Shown here: piece after piece, positions 50,601 to 62,600 of the stretch
Position numbering within the stretch: position 1 is the first letter of the stretch
Layout of the letters: every line of letters begins with the position of its first letter
NCBI GenBank assembly: GCA_019155185.1
Contig: CM032804.1
Location: 14,789,822-14,853,821, forward strand
DNA length: 64,000 nucleotides
From: Beaufortia kweichowensis
Lineage: Eukaryota; Chordata; Actinopteri; Cypriniformes; Gastromyzontidae
Reading direction: 5' to 3'
Translations under genes and position numbers: made by a program
Notes under the pieces: model-generated
The model's input: only the letters and a program-made list of their open reading frames with translations
Databases searched by the model: none
Told to the model about the DNA's origin: nothing

Positions 50601-53600
50601 GATCTGAGTTTTATGTTCAAGTTTTTATTCCCATTTTTCTCCCATTGGTAGCCACTCCTGACCATCGCTCCTCATTTGTATAAAGTTACATTTCTCAACT
50701 TTGTGTCACTGGAGACGCCCACATCCTGTCGCCAATGGTCACCGTCGCTCGTATCTCCGAAAGTAGCCAGGCTTACTTCAAGAAAAAACCGTTTTGATGT
50801 ATAAATAATCGAAACGATACATCATTTTATTTAAACTCATTTATTTTCTGTGGATTCACCAATGCACCTATGACATCTTTTCATTGCTGCAGTTACAGTT
50901 GGCTGTTGTCTACAAGCTGTTTTGCATCTAATTTGGTCTGTCACTGTATCTTCAGCTTGTCAACTCTTGATCAAGTGTCTGATTAGTTCAATCAGTTCTG
51001 CTTCCTCAAGGTCTCGTCACATTATCTGAAATGAGTTCTGCTGTCTAATAGAAGACGGTGGGAGATCGGAAACTAACGCTATTGCAAACACTAACTCAAC
51101 TTGATGTCTCTGCTGTCTGTTGTTACTTGTGATACTGTGAGCGTGTGAATGTTTTTAACACTGCTGGGATCAGGACAAATTTCCCGACAGGGTTGTTGAA
51201 GTATATTCTGTCTGTTTGTCACAGCTCGGGTTGTTGCTATAGAGATGTGCACAGCGACAGCCAAAAAAGGGTTTTCAGATTAATATCAGTTATTGTCCTG
51301 CTGGTGTAGCTCTAAAATATTTTTTAAACTGATCTTAGATCAGTTTTCCAGTTTCATTATCTCCACAACAGCAGCTGTAATGAGTTCAGCAGATGTGCCA
51401 GATGTTGTCTTCTAATAGACTGATACATCAACCAGGCTGATTTATATGCCAATATACGGCTGTTTGAGACTATTGGCTACTAACTGTGTTTGCTTTACCG
51501 ATAAACTTTGTTGTTTGTCTCGGTGTCAGTCCCAACAGCCATTGTGAACAGATAGTAATCTTTTCAGTTTTTAAGAGAATTCAGAGCCAATAACATGAAT
51601 GTGGATTTAGATCAACTAAATTGGTTTGTGAAAGATGATTGGATACCAAACTGGATAGGACAGAGCCGCTGTCTTTCCTCACAGTTTGCCCAGTAGATAC
51701 GTTTAGAAGTGACACTGAATAGCTTTATTTAGATGTTTCCAGGCCCTTGATTCTGCCTTGATTCTACCTGTCTTTATACAGTAAAGTCCAGACATCTGAA
51801 ATATATCAGTAATATATTTAAAAAAATACGCATTATGGATGTGACAAAAGAACACACGTTTTTGAGAGGCAATATACTTTGTAGGATTTCTGTGAATTAA
51901 AATACACAAACCAGAAGCAGTAATACCCAACAAATGAAGAAAAAATGACTCTTCAAAGAACATAAAATAATAATTTATTTTGATGTGCTTATTTATGACC
52001 GTTATGGATGCGACAATTCTGAAAACAGCACTTTACCTGGCTATGAAAAATCATGATTTAAACATAAACATAGACCTCACATGAGTATTGAAACCACCAA
52101 ATATTGACATCTGAGCTATCAGCTATGATGAAAACCTTTAATAAATAACTTCCTGGTAGGGTTGGCATTTTAATGAAATTTCCCAAAGGCGACCAAAGCG
52201 TGTCAACTTGTAATACATAAACTTAAAAAGAAAATATTAAGTATATGGTTTTGAATCCACTTTTCAGAGTCTTACAGACTTGATATTAATTTAGTCCTCC
52301 TTAGAGTTGTCACGAGTTGTGCGAATGATCGGTCGACAACTAATGCCGTCTGCACCATGACATGAGTAGACCTTAAAATGACATCACCCATCTCTGGTCC
52401 TTTTTACAGAAGCGGAAGTGATCAGCTGCTGAATCACATGATGACACTTTGAGTTTCTCCAGCGTTGTCTCTCGGTGGAGGTCTGAGATTGATGTCACAA
52501 GTTGTTGTTAAGAGTTTAGGGAATATAAAATACGTCTGTTAGAGAGAGAATCCATAATGTGTCTGTGCATTCCTTGTGTCAGATGGGGCTTTACCGGTCA
52601 TGCATGTGATCAGATTTTCTGTGTTACTTTGCTTGAAGTGTAATATTTGGATTACTTGTAACTGGATAAGTGTATGTGCAATGGTGCACAAACTGTTTTT
52701 ACCCTCAACCAAGTCAGTAACTCAAGTGTCTGAATACAAGTGACATCTCATTTTGTTGTACAAGTGTTCCAGCTGTCTGCCTTGATTTACTTGCTGGATT
52801 TATAATAAATGGTTTTCTCCCTTGGGAAATCTGTGTTTGTGTCATTGTGTTTGCGATCGGTTTATCCAAAATTGTTGACTCACACAGATTCCTCCATCCT
52901 TCCCCTCTCCTTCTACACCCCACATCACATCCTCAGATGACCACTACTGGGTGTAACAAATCTGCTTATGGCCGGTTGTCCCATGTTAAAATACTTGTAT
53001 TATACGGTTATGAAAAGTGTTTTCGTGGTTTGGGTGCAACATTTTTTGCATGGTTATTTTTGAGATGAACTGTGGCTTAGTTTAGATTTTGACTGTGTTG
53101 ATGATTAGTCACGAATAATGTTAAAGGTTGTGATGAAGCTGTTTATTTTTATAAACATGGTCTTTGTGATGCTGAACAAACACATGCATGTTTTTGTCTG
53201 TAGTTGAATGGGCTGCAGGATTAGATTTGCATTTGCAAGACAGGTAAAAAATAATTAATATTTTTAGTGATTTTCACTTTGGTGATGTGTAAATGAAATG
53301 TTTCTGCTGTGTTATATAGTAATAGTCTTAAATAGTAATAAACATGCAAACTCAAAATCTTTGGAGTGAAAGTGCATTAGTATATAAATAATCACAAATT
53401 AGATTCAAATAGTGAATATGCATACAGCAGCAGTTATGATTTAATGAACTTTGACCTCAATATAAATCTGTGCATCTGTTTGGTTGTTTACAGAAAGTTC
53501 TGGGAGACCTTCATCTCCATATGTCATGGGAATCACAGTCTACACGGCATCACATTTGAACAGATTAAGATCCAGCTGGAGGCCCTGGAGCTGAAGAAGA

Positions 53601-56600
53601 CCTATGTGCTCAATCCACTGGCACCAGAGTTTATCCCCCGCGCCCTGCGCACTCAACATCCACAGGGTCCCGGCAAGCACCAGCACTCCCCACCCAAAGT
53701 AAGAGACTCGCACCTTCTGTTTTTAAAAAGAACGCTATACAACATGAACATTATGTATGTACAGTATCGGTACATACATACCGATACCGATACTCAGTAC
53801 CGTGAAATAACACAATTGTAACTGGCAAATGTTGTGACTAAAAGCACCAAAATAAATGAACACTTTTATATTTTACTCTTTTTATTTTCGTATAAAATTA
53901 GTCAATACATAAAGCATTTTACAACAGTGGCCACAGCAACAGCATTTAAAAAAAGTATAAAATGTAAAAAACTAGATACAGGCTCTCATAAATTCTTTTT
54001 TTTTTCATTTCTCAGTTAGCCTTCAGTAAATACAAAAGAGAAATATACCAACATTATATTACAGAAGCTGTTTTGATTTTGAGATCCTCTTCTATTCCAC
54101 ACAATAAAGGCCACAGTGGATCTTTTAAAAGCTCCTTTAGGCCTCCTCACAATAGAAAGATTTTCTTGGCGTTCCAGACAGGCCAGTTTTATCACTCCGT
54201 TCATCTCTCGAGCCTCCGCCAGGACGTGACGGTCAGATACGGTCAATGGCCTCCGCAGCCGAGGATTTGACGTGACGTGCTATGACGTGAAGTCATGCTC
54301 ACGGTCTCCCGCCGACATTAATAAAAGGGTTTGATTCTCAGAGCGGCGGAGAGCATCCGTCTAAACGCAAGCGAGGTCTCGCACCCTCAAACGAATAGCA
54401 CGCCAATCAATCATCGGTCCTGAAGGAAGGAAGGTAAACATGCCAGAAGAGATAAGTGAGGAGACTCTTTCTGCTTTAGTTTATGTTGATCTGATTTTAT
54501 CTTCACCGTTTCATTCGCTAATTTTTGTCATTTCTAGTAATACAATTTGATCAGCTGGTCATTAGACTTTTTTTGTAGACGCTTTTATTCAAAGGGACTT
54601 TCCAACTGAGAATCAAACCCGTGACCTTTATTTGCGAGCACAATGCTCTACCAGCTGATCTATAGGAATACCTTAGTGTGCCTTTCACCCTGAAATCATA
54701 GGGGGAAAATACTATTTTGCAAAAATTATGATTGTTTTCAGGTCACTATCCATTTGTTATCCTGACATCATTTTTGAAAATTAATCAAGTACCATCAAAT
54801 ACAATCATTACACATTATGGCAGAAAATATTGGTAAAAAATGTATAATGTCAGCATACCAAAGCTCCAGAAATTTTATGTAATTTGCTAACTCTCACAAA
54901 CATATTAATGTTTCAAGCATGCAGGCTCTTCATCAGCCAATGAAAAACGCTTATTAAGTCATCGTACGTATCAACAGGGAATAAATAATAACATAACATT
55001 CTATAAAGATCACATGACATAAAAAACCAAGAAGGTAAAAAAGCTAATAAATTTGTAAAAAAAATGTATGTTGTTCTAAAATGCTCCAAAGAATAGTGCA
55101 TAAGGTTTTTGACCAATATATGATCTGTTTTCGAAGCTTTGTGAAATTCACCTGAAATATTGGACACATAATAGTTTTACTTTTCAAATTAGAAGACCAG
55201 TTATAATCGCAGAAATTGAACAAAAACAGTGTAGGTGTGCAGAAGACTATAACGATGTCATGGTCATCATAGATCATAGAGTATTGATGTGTTCTTATAA
55301 ACACCATGACAAAAATCCACCTTTCTTTGTAAGGTGTTTGATGCGAGCATTAGCACAGGCATTGCCATGGTAACGGCCTTCTTTGACTGCTAAAAGAAAT
55401 TTTCTGACTAAAAACCATAAATGAATGGGTTAGTAGTGTTGAATACTGGAGATCAGTGTTGTTAATTACAGTATTAAACCAGCTTTTTCGAAGAGAAACT
55501 CTCAAACGGTTTTTACTCCATAATTATTAAGTTCTAGTCATCTCTGAAGTATAATTACACGCATCAGTTTCGTCCGTCTCTTGACAGGTGCTTCCCTGTT
55601 TTTGCACAGTAATTTCACAAGCATTAAACAGAACGGCGCTCATCACGTGCTATTGTAACGTCAAGCGTGATTATGCACGATCTGCGGTTTCTGCAGGCGT
55701 ACGGTCTGACCTCAGAGCAGCGGAGACACCAGGACTCTCTGTAGAACGGCTGAATCGCCCGTTGATACAGTCTGTGTGCCGTTCTCTAAAGCACTTAAAC
55801 GATATTGATCCGTTTTGAAAAGGCACGAATTCCCAAAGGACCACATCAATGGACTCTGATTCGGAAAAAATATGAGGGAGATTTTTTTACGCGTATGTCG
55901 CAAGATGCAGTCAGGCAGAGAGAGAGAGAGCGTTTTCCACTTGATGCATTTCTCTAGTTATTGCTATGATTTTCTTGCCCACTCAATATCGGCCCCTTAA
56001 GCCTCCTCTCTGCTCGCATTTGTCTCAAGCTTCACCCGCGTGGACCTGACACCCCTCCACCCACGTATCAAGAACCTCTCGGATGAGTTCTGCCTGACCA
56101 TGCAGAAGTAAAGCGCTGTAAGCGTTTTGACAAATCTGTGCCGCCTCACGACAATACTATTGGTCCGCACGGAATGAGGAGGCACGACCCCTAAATCCCC
56201 TGGCTATAGATAGGAAACTAGATAAGACCCCTTCCCCCATACAAATGCCTTCATCCTCCAGCTCTGATTTACTCACATCTTCTTCTTCTCTGCAGGCGAA
56301 AGGACAGCTGGCCAATCACACAGAGCCATTTCCCCCTGAAGGCTTTGGTAAGTTTCTGTCTTTGACCTCTTTATCTTAAAGGCCTTTTCACACATTTGTC
56401 GGGCATTTCCTAATGTAGCTTCGAGGTGCTACAGGGCCTGTCACTGTAACTCAAAGGAACAGTTCACCCAAAAAAGGAAAATTTGTCATTGTTTTCTCAC
56501 CGTCATGTACGTCTTAGCAGTTATGTGTTTATTTATCTTAAATACGACTAATTCATGAGACTATAAACACCATAAAATTAAGTACACTACTCCCTCAGGC

Positions 56601-59600
56601 TAAGGCTGTTGTGCCAAATAATGTCTAAATAAATTTTAAAAGATTTAAGGCTTGTTCACACCAAGGATGCTAACTATAAAGATAACTACATTTGTGTCCT
56701 CATCAACAGACAATAATGTTATGTTTCACCAAGCTCGCATGCTGCAGTTTCACATTTGAAACGCTTGAATAAATTTGAATAGATTTTGATTAGCTGTCAA
56801 TGTTTTATCACTTAACAGTTGGCCATTTCCAGTATTGAAATATACATTTATTTATAAATATATTTATGATCAATATGGACCGTAACAATTCTGAAAACAG
56901 CAATACATAAAAAGAAATTCAAAAACTGTTTTCATGGTAAGGTTGACATTTCTATTTGAAAAAAGTGAGCACATATTGTGTGTATATGCAGTAAATTTGG
57001 TTACGTATACAATCATTAAAAAAACAAACCAAAAGATGAGTAACAATGGGAAATAAAACTAGGGACTGAATTGAGATTTCAACCAAAAATTTCAATAAAT
57101 ATATGGCACAGATAATTTATATAAATTTTTTTAGCGAGTACTAGCATTAATTAAAAGCATTAATTTTACTAGAACACACATGTATTTATTGGCCAGACTC
57201 TAACATGTCGTTCTAAATCCCTCCTAGACATTGTTTTTCTGAGGTCTGTGGAGGATTTAATTTAATTATCACATATTTTTATTATTTCACCATTTAGTGG
57301 TAGTTGAAGCAGGCATATACATACTAATATCTTGAGAAATGCAAATCAAATAATATGCAACAGCTTAAAAGCATGTGCTTTCTTGAAATTCACCAGCAGT
57401 GACCAATAACAAATGAGTAATAGATCGCAATACATTGTAGTTTTGAAATCTCATTTCACTGAAGATAAAAATAGCAATACTGGTGGCAGATATTTTCGCT
57501 GCCTTTGACCTGTGATTGGACACTTTGGGGATATTATTGGTGTGATTTGACGGGGCTGTCAGAAAGAATCAAGGTCATTAGTTTGCAAAGCACTGCTTGA
57601 GTGGTTGTCAACGCTGAAAGAGAAGACCTACAGGGGGTGAGAGATGAGATCACTGATGTGTATCTAGCTTCCTTCCAGCATCACTTCTCGCCCAATCAAA
57701 ATGTGCTCTTGCCAATAATGTTCGGCATCAGCGCCAATTCTGTCTGATTTCCTCCCATAAATTGCTGTGTGTGTCCGGGCAAATGACTTGAGCCAGCTGT
57801 GTGTGCTGTTTGGTGCACATGAGGACGTTTCAGAAGTGGCTGTAGCATAGTGGTTGAGCGGGAGTTAGGCAGTGGTTTTATCTGAAGCAGGGATGATGCT
57901 GAAATTGGTACTGATTGTGGGGTGTTTTAGAGTTTAGAGTTCCTCACTTGAGCTTCATGTACAGGATCTGTGTCCACATGACAATGGTATTGTGTAACAC
58001 ATCCTGAATGTGTTTGCTTAAAAAAGGTCTGTGATGAGCTTCATTTGAACATTTTAAGCAGTCGAATCTGGATGTGGGTACACATAAATGTCAAGGCTTT
58101 AAGCTCTATTATTGCTAAATAACAGTTATTAACTTAGTATTAATAAGTTGTGGCCATCAGATAATTCCCATTGTATTAGCTCTGAAGGCTAATATCTGTT
58201 CCCATCATCTAAGTTTTGGTTTGTCTTTGTCTTCAGTTCAGCCCAGTGCAGCTGTGTTGATGGGGAACCCCATTCAGGCCTTCACCCCACCAGGAGCAGG
58301 AGCTCCCACCTCCGGTAAATCTCCCAGCCCTGTCCAGAGAATCGACCCTGGAGCCAGTATCCTATATGTGCCTGCTGTGTACGGGGGCAATATGGTCATG
58401 CCCATGCCTCTTCCGGTAAGATCTGGACACACGTCTCTTATTCTTTATCTTGGGTTATAAACAGTTGATGATTTTAGAACAGTTTGTTTGATCCATGAAG
58501 TCCACACATACTTCAAGGCCTAGATTGAAAGATCAAGCCCTAGGTTTTATAAATAATGCTTATTTAAATGCAAATTGTATTAGACAATCCGTAGTATACC
58601 AGACCTACATATTTTACAATTTCTCCTAAAAGTATTTAATTGCACATATTGTTGCCTTGTATGACCATCATCTTCTCTTTACCAGTTGCCGTGGCCCGGC
58701 TATCAGAGTCGCTTTGCTATGGATCCTCGCATCATGAGTCATCAGGCTGCTATGGCGGCATACCTGCGACCAGCCGCCAGTCGAACCTCACCTGTGCTGT
58801 ATGGTTTCAGTCACCCGTCTCCTCTGGGCCTGAACCAGCAACCCGGCAATGACAAAGAGCTACTACAGGAACCCAGTGGCAATGGTATAACTTTTACTGA
58901 ATCTCCAGTTTAGAGATCATGGCTTCAATGTCAGCACTTTATGATCCTATTAAATAAGTAAATTTATAACACTGTTACTTTGGTCAACCTTAGTCTGGGT
59001 AGATGACACATTTCATTTTTCTGGATTGACATATTTGTTGCTCTCACACATTACAGCTTTTCATCTGGCCAAAATGTTGTGGTCAGTTATCAACTGGTAA
59101 TCAACCAGTTACATACAGTCATTTTGTTTGTTTGTTTTTTGCATTCCCTTGTTCATGCTTAAAAGTTTGCTTTAAAAGTTTTTGAACCCGATGAACGTGT
59201 TTTGGGCTTGTCATATACAGCTGTTGGTGCAGCTTACTTTTTGGGCTCTGATGTACTGATTTGCTGTCATTCTTTAGGGAAAATTGACATTAATGGAAAA
59301 GCGGAGCATTGCAGACTGCTAACACCTGAGAGGAAAGCCCCTGAGCTAAAAGAAAAACAGGTACCATCTATCTGCCTGTTCCCTCATCCATTTTTCTATA
59401 TCTTGTGTTGTTCCCTGTTTAATCTAGAATAAATCAGAGGGGTACTCCATTCTGCACCTCCCAACCTCTCTAAAACACTTCTAACATGGACCATCCATCT
59501 TTGAATGCTCAAAACATTTCACTCCCTACACTTTTGATTAGTTTTGTGTGTGTCTGTAGTGATCAGACTCCTTTATGTTCTACAGGGAGACACATGCGAG

Positions 59601-62600
59601 TCGGTGCCGAACAAGAGTCCCGAGCCTCAGTCCGGCATGGGTTTCCCCGCCAGCCGTCTCATGCGCAAAGACCCGCAAGCCCAGAGGCCCCTCAACTACC
59701 ACCTGGGTCCCCCGCATCCCGGATTCCCTCCTCACCACGGAAACAGCCAGTTTCCACAGCAGTACGGCCTTTCCAGACCTCCTCTCCGAATGCAGGCCCC
59801 CGTCCACCCCCAGCCCTCTTCTTTCCCCCCCTCGTTCTTCAGCGGGCCTCCGGTGGCACACCGTGGACTGCAGTCTCCAGTACTGGAGGGATTGGAGGGT
59901 GGCGAGGGTTCGATGGGGACCGTTCCGGGCGGGGTGGCTGAGGATCTGAAGGGTGTTGTGAGAGGTCTGCCCCCGCAGGCGCACCAGCAGCCCCTGCGTC
60001 TCAACAGCTTTGGAGAGGAGAGTTTGGACTCTCTGCTGGGTGATGCTCTGGGTAGGTACAAGCACGTGTGCTGCTTTCTGTACGATAGTATTACATTTTC
60101 TCTGCCAACAGTTGTAAGAGACTGAACTGGCATGTTTTATTATTGGCGGTCAGGTTTAGTTCATGTTCCAGACTTGGGAATTCCCACAGTGTTGTGCCAG
60201 AGAATTTGTAAAGATTAGACAAATATAAAGGCCTGTTCACAACAAATCTGACGTGTTTGCACAAATACTTTAAAGTAAAAAACGCTTTGTTTTGTGTTGT
60301 TTTACCTCGTTTTGTTTTACCTTATTTTTTTGTTTCGTTTTACCTTTTTTGTTTTATGTATTTTGTTTTGTTTGTTTTTACCTTGTTTTTCCGTGTTTTG
60401 TTATGTGTTTTGTTTTGTTTGTTTTTTTTGTTGTTTAATTTTTGTTTATGTGTCTCTTGTTGTTTGTTTGTCATGTCTTCTGTTATGTTTTCTGATTTTT
60501 GTTTTTCTTTTGTCTGTTGTTGTGTTTTGTTTGTTCTGTTTTCAGTGGTGTTTTGTTGTGTTATGTTTTGTGCTTTTTGTTCAGTTTGCTTGAATGGTTT
60601 TTGTTTGTTTACTCTTTTTATATATCTAAAGGATAAAGCAAATATTAGTATTTTTTAATACAAATTGTTTTAAAGTGTTTAAGATTTGGTATGAACAGGC
60701 TTTAACGCTTCAAATGATCAATATATCGATACAGTGTTACCAGTGCTAATGCTATAACCCCCTTCTTAATATGAAAACTTAAATGTGACCCTGCCTGTGA
60801 AACCCAGCTAAAGTAATTTTTTGTGATTTATCGTTTTCTACATAAAATAATTTTAAATAATGTTATGAAAATTCTTTAAAAATATAACCTTGATATCTTT
60901 AATATTGACTAAGTAAGATTATGTCAAAGATTGAAATCATAGTGAAATTAGTAGGTGAAATCAATCTTTGATGCTGGTTATCTCAAAATGAGCTTTTTAG
61001 ACTTTAGCCTGGTTTTCACAGACAGGGCCGCAAATGTGTGTCTATTGAAGTAGTCATGCTAGTTTGTGGTGAACAGGGCTGGTGTATTTTCTCAGCATCT
61101 CACAGTTGTTTGTTGTGTTGTCACAGATGGTCAGGCTTCGTCAGGGCTGGATGCTCTGGGTCAGCAGCAGCATGCTCGTGTGGGTCAGTGGGGTGAACAC
61201 GCACCCTTCCTGCAGGCTGGAGTCACTCCTTTCCCTCTGGCCCAGCAGTTGGCTCATCTGGGTCAGCCGGGTCTGCGTCTCCCCCAGCAGCTTCTTCGAG
61301 CCAGCTGGGGCCTGGGACCCGCTGCAGAAGAAGAGCCAAGACATGCCATGCCCAGGTTAGGAAAGACTCTCTACCTGTGAGTTTTTCAGTGTTTTTAGGG
61401 ATCAATATTAAAAATCCTGTTATTAAAGTTTTATGGATGCTAACTAAAAATAATAGTAGATATTGTAAATCTATACTTTTTCACTCATGCTTTGAGTATA
61501 TTTAGGCATCATTATATATCATTATAACCTGCGGTATAAAAATAAAGTGAACAGTTTCATTGGGACAATAAGACATTCATTGAAAAAGACCTTTTGGATG
61601 CTGGATATACGAGACATTCAACTCATTATAACTTAATAAATTATTCTGGGCAAGATCCTACATTTAAAAAATAACTGATATCGTACAAGTATATCTTGCA
61701 TCAGTTCTCACCTCTCGCTTTCCCTCCCCAGATACCCCGGTCTGTTGCGTGAGATGCTCCCCCAAGAGCAGTATGAGCAGCGCGACCCGGCTGACATGCC
61801 ACCTCCACAGTCACGTCTCCTTCAGTACCGTCAAGTCCAGCCCCGAAGCCCCGGGGACCTGCCCTCACCCTCCTCATCCAACACACCGAACCACACCTCC
61901 GGACCCAGCCCCTTCTCAGCTCCGCCCTCCTACCCCGACACCAGCCGAGAGTTGCCCATGGGCGGCCAGCCCTTCCAGCAGCACCAAGCCTTCAACCAGG
62001 CATCCTTCTCCCTGCCACCCGAACACACAGCGGGACCTCTTCCAGTGAAGTACCTCCTCCAAGAGGCCCACTGGCCCCACCCCAGTCTGCCCCAGAGCCA
62101 CGTGCTGGGCCACGGTTTGCCCTTTGGCCTGCAGGCCATGGCTCACAGACAGGAGCAGGGGCCGCTCACGCAGGTCCAGCACCAGCAGCAGAAACAGCAG
62201 CTTCAGGCCCCGCAGAGCAGCCTGCACAGTGTAGAAGAGGTGAGGGTTCAAATTGACCCGGGTTTTACTTTTAATCTCCGTGCTGTTTCTTTCTACTGGT
62301 TTCATTGGTTAATGCTGCATTGTGTCACTATGTGTTATATTTGTCACATGACCTTCACCATAGCTCTTGCTAATGTTGCACACCATTGTCATAACGTTAG
62401 AAAGTTTGTGTTACTTAATATTTTCCATCATTTAAATCAGCAATCATACCGCTCTTACCTTCTCACAGTATGAACCGCGTGGTCCCGGGCGGCCTCTGTA
62501 CCAAAGGAGGATCTCGGCCAGCTCTCCCCAGCCGTATCCGGATAACTTGGATCCTCAGGACCACCCCACACCCTCCTACAGATACCCCGCAGCAGACTTA

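Larger units (their letters stand above)
53699..56295 (+). other. helz: helz intron 22 (2.6 kb)
   Basis: Contains a small palindrome (53,752-53,780), a Tc1-like remnant (about 53,810-53,960), a CpG/CRE/TATA cluster (54,200-54,433), a minus-strand SINE (54,570-54,665), and a second CpG-denser stretch (55,565-56,220). Confidence 0.7.
56348..58236 (+). other. helz: helz intron 23
   Basis: 1,889 bp with a left-end fragment of the 'GTTCACCC' element at about 56,450-56,515 and an R1 fragment at about 56,855-56,995. The remainder has no recognisable feature. Confidence 0.65.

Noticed and set aside
59580..60133. Long minus-strand and alternative-frame ORFs over 59.5-60.1 kb and 61.7-62.3 kb
   Set aside because: They overlap GC-rich helz exons 27 and 29, whose own frame is supported by homology and splice phase.
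60257..60658. 133-codon Phe/Cys/Leu-rich frame resembling a membrane protein
   Set aside because: Translation of a T-rich TTTTG low-complexity tract inside a helz intron; hydrophobicity follows from T content.
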